In this document: positions 33,769 through 43,774 of the stretch, one piece after another
Numbering within the stretch: position 1 is the first letter of the stretch
How the letters are laid out: each line of letters begins with the position of its first letter
Assembly: GCA_963665555.2 (NCBI GenBank)
Contig: OY762308.1
Coordinates: 3,339,627 to 3,403,626, forward strand
Length of the DNA stretch: 64,000 nucleotides
Reading direction: 5' to 3'
From: CAXXXW01 sp963665555
GTDB lineage: Bacteria; Pseudomonadota; Alphaproteobacteria; Thalassobaculales; Thalassobaculaceae
Notes under the pieces: model-generated
Seen by the model: only the letters and a program-made list of their open reading frames with translations
Database searches by the model: none
Told to the model about the DNA's origin: nothing
Position numbers and translations under genes: made by a program

Positions 33769-34788
33769 GTGGTCATTCAGAAGAACTGGCAAGCCCTGAT
33801 CAAGCCGAACCGGCTCGATGTCCAGCCCGGGCTCGACCCGGCCCGGGCCGCCACCGTCGTGGCCGAGCCGCTGGAGCGCGGCTACGGCCTGACGCTCGGC
33901 AACGCGCTGCGGCGCATCCTGCTGTCCTCGCTGCAGGGCGCGGCGGTGACCTCGGTGCAGATCGACGGCGTGCTGCACGAGTTCTCGTCGATTCCCGGCG
34001 TGCGCGAGGACGTCACCGACATGGTGCTCAACATCAAGTCGATGGCGCTCAGGATGCACGGCGACGGGCCGAAGCGGATGCGGCTCAGGGCCGACGGGCC
34101 GGGCGAGGTGACCGCCGGCGCGATCGAGACCGGCCACGACATCGAGATCATGAACCCCGGCCTGGTGCTGTGCGCGCTCGACAAGGGCGCCCGGCTGTCG
34201 ATGGAGCTCACGGTCGAGGCGGGCAAGGGCTATGTGCCGGCCAGCGCCAACCGGCCCGAGGACGCGCCGATCGGCCTGATCCCCGTGGACGCGGTGTTCA
34301 GCCCGGTGCGCCTGGTCTCCTACAAGGTGGACAACACCCGCGTCGGCCAGCAGACGGACTACGACAAACTGTCGATGACGGTGGAGACCGACGGCTCGAT
34401 GACGCCGGAGGACGCGGTGGCCTACGCCGCGCGCATCCTGCAGGACCAGCTCCAGCTGTTCATCAATTTCGACGAGCCGCGCCGCCCGGACGAGGGGGAC
34501 GACGCGCGCGAACTCCCCTTCAACAAGAACCTGCTGCGCAAGGTGGACGAGCTCGAACTGTCGGTGCGCTCGGCCAACTGCCTCAAGAACGACAACATCG
34601 TCTATATCGGCGACCTCGTGCAGAAGAGCGAGCCGGAGATGCTCCGCACGCCCAATTTCGGGCGCAAGAGCCTGAACGAGATCAAGGAAGTGCTGGCGAC
34701 CATGGGCCTGTCGCTCGGCATGGAGATCGTCAACTGGCCGCCGGACAACATCGAGGAACTGGCCAAGCGGCTGGACGAGCCGTACTGA
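33769..34788 (+). CDS. rpoA: DNA-directed RNA polymerase subunit alpha
   Basis: RpoA (339 residues) dimerises to start RNA polymerase assembly and contacts UP elements and activators through its C-terminal domain. Family segments include LERGYGLTLGNALRRILLSSL, and in the C-terminal domain ELELSVRSANCLKNDNIVYIGDL. The start is GTG at 33769; an ATG two or three bases earlier is out of frame. Third gene of the operon. Confidence 0.98.
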   Translation: MVIQKNWQALIKPNRLDVQPGLDPARAATVVAEPLERGYGLTLGNALRRILLSSLQGAAVTSVQIDGVLHEFSSIPGVREDVTDMVLNIKSMALRMHGDGPKRMRLRADGPGEVTAGAIETGHDIEIMNPGLVLCALDKGARLSMELTVEAGKGYVPASANRPEDAPIGLIPVDAVFSPVRLVSYKVDNTRVGQQTDYDKLSMTVETDGSMTPEDAVAYAARILQDQLQLFINFDEPRRPDEGDDARELPFNKNLLRKVDELELSVRSANCLKNDNIVYIGDLVQKSEPEMLRTPNFGRKSLNEIKEVLATMGLSLGMEIVNWPPDNIEELAKRLDEPY

Positions 34789-34825
34789 CGCGCGCGCCCG
34801 CCGGGGCGCGAGGGGAGCAAGGACC

Positions 34826-35263
34826 ATGCGACACCGCAAGGCGGGCCGCCGCTTCAACCGCACGGCGAGCCACCGCAAGGCCATGTTCAAGAACATGGCC
34901 AACGCGCTGATCAAGCACGAGCAGATCGTCACCACCCTGCCCAAGGCCAAGGACCTGCGGCGCGTGGTCGAAAAGCTGGTCACGCTCGCCAAGAAGGACA
35001 CGCTGCACGCCCGCCGGCTCGCCTTCGCGCGGCTGCGCGACGACGCGATGACCCGCAAGCTGTTCGAGGTGCTGGGCGACCGCTACCGCGAGCGGCCCGG
35101 CGGCTACACGCGCGTGCTCAAGGCCGGGTTCCGCTACGGCGACAGCGCGCCGATGGCGGTGATCGAACTGGTGGACCGGGACGAGGACGCGCGCGGCAAG
35201 GATTCCGGCCCGTCCGGCGCCGCCGGGGACGAGCTGCCGGCGGCCACGCCCTCGGTGATCTGA
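34826..35263 (+). CDS. rplQ: 50S ribosomal protein L17
   Basis: L17 (145 residues) lies near the peptide exit tunnel. The N-terminus MRHRKAGRRFNRTASHRKAM and the RPGGYTRVLKAGFRYGDSAPMAVIEL segment identify it. The last 25 residues are an acidic, low-complexity tail beyond the core. It closes the operon; a GC hairpin (CCCGGC/GCCGGG) follows within 20 bases but has no T-run. Confidence 0.98.
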   Translation: MRHRKAGRRFNRTASHRKAMFKNMANALIKHEQIVTTLPKAKDLRRVVEKLVTLAKKDTLHARRLAFARLRDDAMTRKLFEVLGDRYRERPGGYTRVLKAGFRYGDSAPMAVIELVDRDEDARGKDSGPSGAAGDELPAATPSVI

Positions 35264-35335
35264 CCGCCGCGCCCGGCCGCGCCGGGAGGGCCGCCCCGCT
35301 TCCCGGCCCGGCCCGCCGTTTCGAGGGGACGCGCC

Positions 35336-36826
35336 ATGACGCGGCCGCGAGGCCCATTCCGCCCGTCCCGGACGCGCCCGTCGAGAATCGGGCGGCGGGC
35401 GGCCCCGGCGATCGCGCTTGCGCTCCTGGCGCTCCTCGCGGCGTTCCCGGCGGCGCTCGCGCCGTCCGGCCCCGCGGCGGCGGCGGAGCGGGAGGTCCCG
35501 CGGTCGCGCGAGCAGATCCGGCTCAGCTTCGCGCCGCTCGTCGCGCGCACCGGCCCGGCCGTCGTCAACATTTTCGCCGAGACCGAGTCGGTCGAGCGCC
35601 GCGGCTCGCCCCTGTTCGACGATCCGTTCTTCCGCCGGTTTTTCGGCGACCTGTTCCCCGGCCGGCCCCGGCGGCGCAGCCAGCAATCCCTCGGCTCCGG
35701 CGTGATCGTCGACCCGGGCGGGACGATCGTCACCAACCAGCACGTCGTCGCCAACGCCACGCGGGTGAAGGCGGTGCTGTCCGACCGGCGCGAGTTCGAC
35801 GCCGAAATCCTGCTCGCCGACGAGCGCACCGACCTCGCGGTGCTGCGGATCGACCCGGCGGGCGAGGCCCTGCCCTTCCTGGAGATGCGCGATTCGGACA
35901 GCGTGGAGGTCGGCGACCTGGTGCTCGCCATCGGCAACCCGTTCGGCGTCGGCCAGACGGTGACGAGCGGCATCGTTTCGGCGCTGGCGCGCACCGCCGT
36001 GGGCATCACCGATTTCAGCTTCTTCATCCAGACCGACGCGGCGATCAATCCCGGCAATTCCGGCGGCGCGCTGATCGCCATGGACGGGCGGCTGATCGGG
36101 ATCAACACCGCGATCTTCAGCGGCAAGGGCGGCGGCGGCTCGGTCGGCGTCGGTTTCGCGGTGCCGTCGAACATGGCGCGCGCGGTGCTGCGCTCGGCGC
36201 GCGGCGGCCGGCTGGTCCGGCCCTGGCTCGGCGCGGCGGGGCGCACCGTGACGCCGGAGATGGCGGACGCGCTGGGCATGGACCGGCCGGGCGGCGTCGT
36301 CGTGGAGGATGTCTATCCGCGCTCCCCGGCGGACCGGGCCGGCCTCGCGGCGGGCGACGTGGTGGTCGCCGTCGCCGGCCGGCCGGTGGAGGACAGCGAC
36401 GCGCTGCGCTACCGGATCGCGACGATGCCGGTGGGGGAGGCGGCGACGCTCGACGTGCTGCGCCGGGGCCGGCGCGTCGGCCTCTCCGTGGCCCTGCGCG
36501 AGCCGCCGGACCGCCCGCGGCCCGACACGACCGACATCGCCGGCCGCAACCCCTTCGCCGGAGCGCGGGTGGCCAACATTTCGCCGGCGCTGGCGCGCGC
36601 GGAGGGGCTGGACGACATGGCGCGCGGCGTCGTCGTGCTCGGCGTGCGGCGCGGCTCCCCGGCGGCGCGGTTCGGCCTGCGCCGGGGCGACGGGGTGCGC
36701 GAGGTGGCGGGGCGCGACATCGGCCGGGTGTCCGACCTCGAGGAGGTCCTGTCGCGGCCGCGCGAGGTCTGGCGCGTCGCCATCCGGCGCGACGGCCGCA
36801 CGATCCGCTCGGAAGTCTCCGGATGA
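35336..36826 (+). CDS. DegP/HtrA-type periplasmic serine protease
   Basis: This 496-residue S1C protease degrades or refolds damaged envelope proteins. A basic start and a hydrophobic signal segment (AIALALLALLAAFPAALA) direct export. The catalytic triad is visible: H in TNQHVVANA, D in ERTDLAVLRI, and S in NPGNSGGALI. Two PDZ domains follow, one after VVVEDVYPRSPADRAGL and one near GVRRGSPAARFGL. Its stop overlaps the rarA start (ATGA). Regulation is not evident from sequence. Confidence 0.94.
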   Translation: MTRPRGPFRPSRTRPSRIGRRAAPAIALALLALLAAFPAALAPSGPAAAAEREVPRSREQIRLSFAPLVARTGPAVVNIFAETESVERRGSPLFDDPFFRRFFGDLFPGRPRRRSQQSLGSGVIVDPGGTIVTNQHVVANATRVKAVLSDRREFDAEILLADERTDLAVLRIDPAGEALPFLEMRDSDSVEVGDLVLAIGNPFGVGQTVTSGIVSALARTAVGITDFSFFIQTDAAINPGNSGGALIAMDGRLIGINTAIFSGKGGGGSVGVGFAVPSNMARAVLRSARGGRLVRPWLGAAGRTVTPEMADALGMDRPGGVVVEDVYPRSPADRAGLAAGDVVVAVAGRPVEDSDALRYRIATMPVGEAATLDVLRRGRRVGLSVALREPPDRPRPDTTDIAGRNPFAGARVANISPALARAEGLDDMARGVVVLGVRRGSPAARFGLRRGDGVREVAGRDIGRVSDLEEVLSRPREVWRVAIRRDGRTIRSEVSG

Positions 36827-38136
36827 CGGCCGGGCCGGCGCCGCGCGGGCTGTTCGAGGCGGGCGCGCCGCGCCCGCTGGCCGACCGGCTGCGGCCGGAC
36901 CGGCTCGGCGACGTGGTGGGGCAGGACCACCTGCTGGCCCCCGACGCGCCGCTGGGCCGGATGCTGGCGCGCGGCCGGATCGCCTCCATCGTGCTCTGGG
37001 GGCCGCCCGGTTGCGGCAAGACGACGCTGGCCCGCCTCGTCGCGGACCGGGTGGAGATGGCGTTCGAGCCGCTGTCGGCCGTGTTCTCCGGCGTCGCCGA
37101 CCTGCGCAAGGTGTTCGCCCGCGCCCGCGAGCGCCGGGCGATGGGCCAGGGCACGCTGCTGTTCATCGACGAGGTGCACCGTTTCAACCGGGCGCAGCAG
37201 GACGGCTTCCTGCCCTATGTCGAGGACGGCACGGTGACGCTGGTGGGCGCGACGACCGAGAACCCGTCCTTCGAACTGAACGCCGCGCTGCTGTCGCGCT
37301 GCCAGACGATGGTGCTGCGCCGGCTCGACGACGCGGCGCTGGAGGCGCTGCTCGCCCGCGCCGAGGCGGCGGAGGGCGGCGCGCTGCCGCTCGACGCCGA
37401 CGGGCGCGCCGCGCTGAAGGCGATGGCCGACGGCGACGGGCGCTTCCTGCTCAACCTCGCCGAGGAGCTGCTCGCCCTCCCCTCCGGCCCGGCGCTGGAC
37501 GCGGCCGGCGTCGCGGCGGCGGTGCTGAAGCGCGCGCCGGTGTACGACAAGAACCGGGAGGAGCACTACAACCTGATCAGCGCGCTGCACAAGTCGCTGC
37601 GCGGCTCGGACGCCGACGCGGCGCTGTACTGGCTGGCCCGGATGCTGGCCGGCGGGGAGGACCCGGCCTACATCCTGCGCCGGCTGGCGCGGTTCGCGTC
37701 GGAGGACGTGGGGCTGGCCGACCCGGACGCGCTGCCCCGCGCGCTCGCCTGCTGGGACGCCTGGGACCGGATCGGGTCGCCCGAGGGCGAACTGGCGCTC
37801 GCGCAGTGCGCGCTCTACCTCGCGACCGCGCCCAAGTCGAACGCCGCCTACACCGCGTTCGGCGCGGCGGCGCGGGCGGCGCGCGAGACCGGCTCGCTGG
37901 CGCCGCCGGCGCATATCCTGAACGCGCCCACGGCCCTGATGAAAGACTTGGGATACGGGGCCGGATACGCCTACGATCACGATGCGGAGGACGGTTTCTC
38001 CGGCCAGGACTATTTTCCGCCGGGGATGGCGCGGCGGCGCTTCTACGCGCCGGCCGAGCGCGGCTTCGAGCGCGAGGTCGCCCGGCGGCTGGCGTACTGG
38101 GACAAGCTGCGCGCGCGCCGCCGCGCGGCGGAGTAG
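36823..38136 (+). CDS. rarA: replication-associated recombination protein A (MgsA/RarA)
   Basis: RarA (437 residues) is a AAA+ ATPase that acts at stalled replication forks, related to the clamp-loader family. Walker A is GPPGCGKTTLA around residue 64, Walker B LLFIDEVHRFN, and sensor segments GATTENPSFELN. The C-terminal region contains KNREEHYNLISALHKSLRGSDADAALYWLARM, a signature of the family. The start overlaps the protease gene stop by four bases, a common htrA-rarA pairing in alphaproteobacteria. Confidence 0.96.
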   Translation: MTAGPAPRGLFEAGAPRPLADRLRPDRLGDVVGQDHLLAPDAPLGRMLARGRIASIVLWGPPGCGKTTLARLVADRVEMAFEPLSAVFSGVADLRKVFARARERRAMGQGTLLFIDEVHRFNRAQQDGFLPYVEDGTVTLVGATTENPSFELNAALLSRCQTMVLRRLDDAALEALLARAEAAEGGALPLDADGRAALKAMADGDGRFLLNLAEELLALPSGPALDAAGVAAAVLKRAPVYDKNREEHYNLISALHKSLRGSDADAALYWLARMLAGGEDPAYILRRLARFASEDVGLADPDALPRALACWDAWDRIGSPEGELALAQCALYLATAPKSNAAYTAFGAAARAARETGSLAPPAHILNAPTALMKDLGYGAGYAYDHDAEDGFSGQDYFPPGMARRRFYAPAERGFEREVARRLAYWDKLRARRRAAE

Positions 38137-38145
38137 GGAGGGAGC

Positions 38146-39045
38146 ATGGAAACCCGTTTCGACGCCTTCGTCGGCATCGACTGGTCCGGCGCGCGGGGCC
38201 GGAGCCTCAAGGGATTGCGGATCGCCATGGCCTCGCCGGGCGTCGCCCCGCCGTTCCCGATCCGCCCGCCGCGCAAGAAGCTGTGGGACCGGGAGACGGC
38301 GCTCCAGTGGCTGGCCGCGCTGATGCGGCTGCGCCAGGTGCTGGCCGGCTTCGATTTCGCCTTCGCCTATCCCCACGCGGACGAGGGAAGCTACTTCCCC
38401 GGCGCGGAGGCCGGGCCGGAGGACGCGCGCGCCCTCTGGGCCGAGGTCGAGCGGGCCTGCGAGGGAACGCCGGACCTTTACGGCGCGCCGTTCTACGCGC
38501 GCAAGGATCTCCCCTACGCCCGCCACTTCCTGACCCACGCCGGGAGGGGCGACCTCTACCGCTACCGCCAGCGCCTGACCGAGCGCGCCTGCGCCGCCGT
38601 GACCGCGCCGCACCCGGTGGCGAAATGCGTCGGCCCGGCCAATGTCGGCACCGGGTCGGCGGCCGGGATGCGCCTGCTCCACCGCCTCGCCGGGACGGAG
38701 GGGCGCCGCCCCTCGATCTGGCCCTTCGAGCCGCTGGAGGCGGGCCGGTCGGTCGTCGCGGAGATTTTCCCGCGCCTGTACTTCGTGCGCGCCGGCGTCG
38801 ATCCGCGCGCCTGGCGGGACCGGGCGGCGATCGACGCGGCGCTCGCCCATTACGGCTCCAACCCGCCCTCGCCGAACTGGCGCCCGGAGAGCGAGGACGA
38901 GGCCGACGCGGTGGTCTCCGCCGCCGCGCTGCGCGCGCTGGCGCAAGACCGCGAGGTCTGGGAGGCGCCGCGCGGCGTCGCCGCGGCGGAGCGGACGGAG
39001 GGCTGGATTTTCGGCGTCGCCCGGCCGGACGGCGCCGCGCCGTGA
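38146..39045 (+). CDS. DUF429-like protein (predicted RNase H-like fold)
   Basis: A 299-residue protein with an N-terminal FVGIDWSGARGRSLKG segment and a C-terminal EDEADAVVSAAALRALA segment. This pairing of an early aspartate and a late D/E-x-x-D motif is seen in DUF429, thought to have an RNase H-like fold. The middle part has no recognised motif. GGAGGGAG lies before the ATG. It overlaps crcB by four bases (GTGA). Function unknown; the call rests on my reading of the motifs. Confidence 0.6.
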   Translation: METRFDAFVGIDWSGARGRSLKGLRIAMASPGVAPPFPIRPPRKKLWDRETALQWLAALMRLRQVLAGFDFAFAYPHADEGSYFPGAEAGPEDARALWAEVERACEGTPDLYGAPFYARKDLPYARHFLTHAGRGDLYRYRQRLTERACAAVTAPHPVAKCVGPANVGTGSAAGMRLLHRLAGTEGRRPSIWPFEPLEAGRSVVAEIFPRLYFVRAGVDPRAWRDRAAIDAALAHYGSNPPSPNWRPESEDEADAVVSAAALRALAQDREVWEAPRGVAAAERTEGWIFGVARPDGAAP

Positions 39046-39422
39046 AGCTGGTCCTCGCGGTCGCGCTCGGCGGCGCCATCGGGGCGGTGGCCCGCCACCG
39101 GACGGTGGAGCTTTTCGCGCGCCGCTTCGGGCCGGACTTCCCGTGGGGCGTGCTGTTCGTCAATGTCGCGGGGTCCTTCCTGATGGGGCTGGCGGTCGAG
39201 TGGCTGATGCTGAAGCTCGGCCCCGCGCCGGTCTGGCGCGCCTTCCTGGCGGCGGGCGTGCTCGGCGCCTTCACCACCTTCTCCAGCTTCGCGCTCGATG
39301 TCGCGGGGCTGCACCAGCGCGGCCAGTTGTGGGCCGCCGCGATCTATGTCGCGGCGTCGGTGGCGCTGTCGATCCTGGCGCTGTTCGCCGGGCTGTGGGC
39401 GGCGCGGAGCCTGGCCGGGTGA
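39042..39422 (+). CDS. crcB: fluoride efflux channel CrcB
   Basis: CrcB/Fluc (126 residues) exports fluoride as a dual-topology dimer. Four membrane helices are visible, with GGAIGAVARHRTVELFARRFG at the N-terminus, NVAGSFLMGL with the conserved asparagine, and GAFTTFSSFALD, the channel-lining phenylalanine segment. A GTG start overlaps the previous stop as GTGA, and the next gene starts in the same way. No fluoride riboswitch fits upstream because the gene starts inside its neighbour. Confidence 0.95.
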   Translation: MKLVLAVALGGAIGAVARHRTVELFARRFGPDFPWGVLFVNVAGSFLMGLAVEWLMLKLGPAPVWRAFLAAGVLGAFTTFSSFALDVAGLHQRGQLWAAAIYVAASVALSILALFAGLWAARSLAG

Positions 39423-40417
39423 CCGGGGTCCGCACACTCGCGGTCGAGGATTGCGACGCCGACATCCGGCTCGACCGCTGGTTCCGCCGCCGCTTCCCGG
39501 AGCTCGGCCACGGGCGGCTGGAGAAGCTGCTGCGCACCGGCCAGGTCCGGGTGGACGGCGCGCGCGCCCGCGCCGGCCAGCGCCTCGCCCCGGGACAGGC
39601 CGTCCGCGTGCCGCCGCTGGGCGAGGCGGGCGCGCCCTCCGCCGCCGCGCCGCGCCGCCGCGCCGCCGCCCGGCCGGCGGACCGCGAACTGGCCGAACGC
39701 CTGGCGGCGCGGGTGCTCCATATCGACGACGAGGCGCTGGCGCTCGACAAGCCGGCCGGCGTCGCGACGCAGGGCGGGACCGGGATCGGCTCGCATGTGG
39801 ACGGCGCGCTGGACGGGCTGCGCTTCGGGCTGGACCGGCGCCCGAAACTGGTCCACCGCCTCGACAAGGACACCTCCGGCGTGTTGCTGCTGGCGCGGAC
39901 CGACCCGGCGGCGCGCTGGCTCGCCCGGGCCTTCCGCGACCGGGCGGCGGAGAAAATCTACTGGGCCGTCGTCGTCGGCGAGTTGCGCCCGGCGACGGGG
40001 ACGGTGGACCTGCCGCTGGCCCGGCTTCCCGGCAAGGGGGGCGAGAAGACGGCGGTGGACCGCGCGAACGGCCGCCGGGCGCTGACCGACTACGCCGTCG
40101 TCGAGCAGCTCGGCCACCGCGCCGCCTGGGTGGCGCTGCGCCCGCGCACCGGCCGCACGCACCAGCTGCGCGTCCACATGGCGGCGCTCGGAACGCCGAT
40201 CCTGGGCGACGGCAAGTACGGCGGCGCGGACGCCTTCCTGGAGGCCGAGGGGCTGGACCGCCGCCCGCACCTCCACGCGCGGTCGATCGCGCTCGACCGG
40301 CCCGGCGGCGGCCGCCTGTCGGCCGCGGCGCCGCTGCCGCCGCACATGGCCCGTTGCTGGGCCTTCCTCGGCTTCGAGACCGGCGACCCGGCGGTCCGGT
40401 GGCCCAGGATCGACTGA
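39419..40417 (+). CDS. RluA-family 23S rRNA pseudouridine synthase
   Basis: This 332-residue enzyme of the RluA family (RluC/D-like) isomerises uridines in 23S rRNA. An N-terminal S4 domain (IRLDRWFRRRFPELGHGRLEKLLRTGQVRVDG) is followed by the catalytic domain with HRLDKDTSGVLLLART, whose aspartate is the nucleophile, and RTGRTHQLRVHM. A GTG start overlaps the crcB stop. Which uridines are modified is not evident, though RluC is the usual annotation. Confidence 0.93.
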   Translation: MTGVRTLAVEDCDADIRLDRWFRRRFPELGHGRLEKLLRTGQVRVDGARARAGQRLAPGQAVRVPPLGEAGAPSAAAPRRRAAARPADRELAERLAARVLHIDDEALALDKPAGVATQGGTGIGSHVDGALDGLRFGLDRRPKLVHRLDKDTSGVLLLARTDPAARWLARAFRDRAAEKIYWAVVVGELRPATGTVDLPLARLPGKGGEKTAVDRANGRRALTDYAVVEQLGHRAAWVALRPRTGRTHQLRVHMAALGTPILGDGKYGGADAFLEAEGLDRRPHLHARSIALDRPGGGRLSAAAPLPPHMARCWAFLGFETGDPAVRWPRID

Positions 40418-41115
40418 AGCCGGCGTACCGGACGGCCGAGGCCGTCGGCGGCGAGGGCGGCTTCCGCGTCGCGCTCGACGGGCGGCCGATGCGCTCGCCC
40501 GCCCGGCGCGACCTGCTGCTGCCGACGCGCGCGCTGGCCGAGGCGCTGGCGGCGGAGTGGCGCGCGCAAGGCGCGGACGCGGACCCGCGCGCCATGCCGA
40601 TGACGACGCTCGCCGCCACCGCCATCGACCGCGCCGGGCCGCGCCGCGCCGAAACGGAGGCCGCCATCGCCGCCTACGGGGCGTCGGACCTGCTGTGCCA
40701 CCGCGCGGACGCGCCGCCGGAACTGGTCCGCCGCCAGGCCGCCGCCTGGGACCCGCTGCTGGACTGGTGCGCCGGGGCGCTGGGCGCGCGGCTGCGGCCG
40801 GGAACGGGCGTCATGCCGCTGCGCCAGTCCGCCGGGGCGCTGGCCGCGATCCGCGCGGCGGTCGCCGGCCGCGACGCCTTCGCGCTGACGGCGCTGCGCG
40901 AATTCGCGACCGGCTTCGGCTCGGCCGTCCTCGCGCTCGCCGTCGCCGAGGGCCGGATCGACGCCGGGGCGGGCCTCGCGGCGGCGCAAATCGACGAGGC
41001 CTGGCAGGAGGAGCGCTGGGGCGCGGACGCGGAGGCGGCGCGCCGGCGCGACGCCCTGCGCCGCGACATCCTCGCGGCCGAGCGGTTCCTGCGCCTCGCC
41101 CGCTCGTGGAATTGA
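40399..41115 (+). CDS. ATP12-family F1-ATPase assembly chaperone
   Basis: This 238-residue protein matches ATP12, the chaperone for the alpha subunit of F1-ATPase, known from mitochondria and alphaproteobacteria. Family features include FRVALDGRPMRSPARRDLLLPTRALAEALAAEW near the start, the TTLAATAIDR segment, LLCHRADAPPELV, and EERWGADAEAARRRD near the end. The GTG start lies inside the preceding gene, overlapping it by 19 bases. Confidence 0.9.
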   Translation: MAQDRLKPAYRTAEAVGGEGGFRVALDGRPMRSPARRDLLLPTRALAEALAAEWRAQGADADPRAMPMTTLAATAIDRAGPRRAETEAAIAAYGASDLLCHRADAPPELVRRQAAAWDPLLDWCAGALGARLRPGTGVMPLRQSAGALAAIRAAVAGRDAFALTALREFATGFGSAVLALAVAEGRIDAGAGLAAAQIDEAWQEERWGADAEAARRRDALRRDILAAERFLRLARSWN

Positions 41116-41171
41116 CCCGCGCGGCGTTTTGCGCCGCAATGGCCGCGCCGCTTTCCGAGGGGACCGACGCC

Positions 41172-42704
<1,533 letters not shown>

Positions 42705-42711
42705 GGGGGGG

Positions 42712-42833
42712 GCGCCCCGAACTCGATCCGGGGCCCGGAGTCGCCTCTCCAGCGTTTTCGGGACCGCTCCGCGGCCGCCGGGAGGCTCCGGCGCCCTTGC
42801 CCCTCCTAGGGCCCGGATCGAGTCCGGGGCGCC
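42712..42833. repeat. two palindromic elements in inverted orientation between pccB and ubiG
   Basis: Arms at 42712-42737 and 42809-42833 are near-perfect inverted copies, 71 bases apart. Each is itself an imperfect palindrome built on CCCCGGACTCGATCCGGGG. Elements of this type are scattered through many alphaproteobacterial genomes. The right arm overlaps the last codons of ubiG. The pair sits between convergent genes and might fold as a bidirectional transcript end, but there is no T-run. Confidence 0.8.
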
Positions 42834-43618
42834 TCTTCCGCCGGAACCGCGCGCGTTGCGGCCATGGCGTAGTTGACGGACATGTCGCGGCCGAGCGCGA
42901 AGCGGTCGCGGGGGATGTCGTAGACGATGCCGCGCTCGGCGGTGACGCGCAGGCCGGCGCGGGCGAGCATTCCGCGCAATTCGCGGGGCGTCGGGAACTT
43001 GCGCCAGTCGTGCGTCCCGGCCGGGATCGCGCGCAGCACGTATTCGGCCAGGACCTTGGCGACGGCCAGCGAACGCGCCGTGCGGTTTATCGTCGTCAGC
43101 ACGACGACCCCGCCGGGCGCGAGCCGGCCGGCGACGGCGGCGAGGAAGGCGGCCGGGTCGGCCGTGTGCTCGACCACCTCCGAGGCGATAGCGGCGTCGA
43201 ACGGGCCGTCCGGGCCGCCGGCGTCCTCGACCGCGCCCCGGCGGTAGTCGATCCCGAGGCCGGCCGCGTCGGCGTGGGCGCGCGCGGCGGCGACCGCCCC
43301 CTCCGAGGGGTCGATCCCGGCGACCCGCGCGCCGAGCCGGGCCATCGGCTCCGAAAGCAGGCCGCCGCCGCAGCCGATGTCGAGCACGGACAAGCCCGCG
43401 AACGGGCGGTCCGGCGGCGCGCCGGGGCGGACCAGCGGCGCGAGCGCCTCGCGCACGAACGCCATCCGGGCGGGCGTGAGCCGGTGCAGCGGCCGGAACG
43501 GCCCGTCCGGGTCCCACCAGCCGCCGGACAGCGCCGAGAACCGCGCCACCTCCGCCGGGTCCACGCTCGCGGCGCCCCGCGCTTCGTCCGAACCGCCCGC
43601 CGAACCCTCCGGGGCCAT
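42806..43618 (-). CDS. ubiG: bifunctional ubiquinone O-methyltransferase (UbiG)
   Basis: UbiG (270 residues) performs both O-methylations in ubiquinone synthesis using S-adenosylmethionine. The SAM-binding motif VLDIGCGGGLLSEPMARLGA is intact near residues 75-95, followed by GIDPSEGAV and the ASEVVEHTADPAAFL segment. The C-terminal KFPTPRELRGML is typical. The first 25 residues are extra compared with the enteric protein. The last codons run into a palindromic repeat. Confidence 0.94.
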   Translation of the reverse strand: MAPEGSAGGSDEARGAASVDPAEVARFSALSGGWWDPDGPFRPLHRLTPARMAFVREALAPLVRPGAPPDRPFAGLSVLDIGCGGGLLSEPMARLGARVAGIDPSEGAVAAARAHADAAGLGIDYRRGAVEDAGGPDGPFDAAIASEVVEHTADPAAFLAAVAGRLAPGGVVVLTTINRTARSLAVAKVLAEYVLRAIPAGTHDWRKFPTPRELRGMLARAGLRVTAERGIVYDIPRDRFALGRDMSVNYAMAATRAVPAEEAPRTRSGP

Positions 43619-43629
43619 CGCGCCCGCCT

Positions 43630-43671
43630 CCGCCGTCCAAACCGCCCAGGCCGCCGTCCAAACCGCCCAGG
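43630..43671 (-). repeat. two exact 21-bp tandem repeats upstream of ubiG
   Basis: CCGCCGTCCAAACCGCCCAG plus G occurs at 43630-43650 and again at 43651-43671. The repeats lie in the 156-bp divergent region between ubiG and lysC, 12 bases before the ubiG start. The repeat may be an operator pair or slippage product. Confidence 0.85.
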
Positions 43672-43774
43672 CCCTCCGCGCGCGCTTGCCCGCGCCCGCG
43701 CCCGCGAGTATGTAGGGGCGCGCCTCGCGCGGGCAAGCCCCGGCGGCGCGCGCTCGACCGACCGGCGAGGGGCG

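Noticed and set aside
35264..35300. Rho-independent terminator after rplQ
   Set aside because: A CCCGGC/GCCGGG hairpin is present but lacks a T-run; similar GC hairpins are common throughout.
38980..39042. Fluoride riboswitch before crcB
   Set aside because: crcB starts inside the preceding coding sequence and no room or conserved fold for the riboswitch is seen.
43630..43671. Upstream extension of UbiG through the 21-bp repeats
   Set aside because: The frame gives repeated AWAVWTA without a start codon, and the family does not have such an N-terminus.
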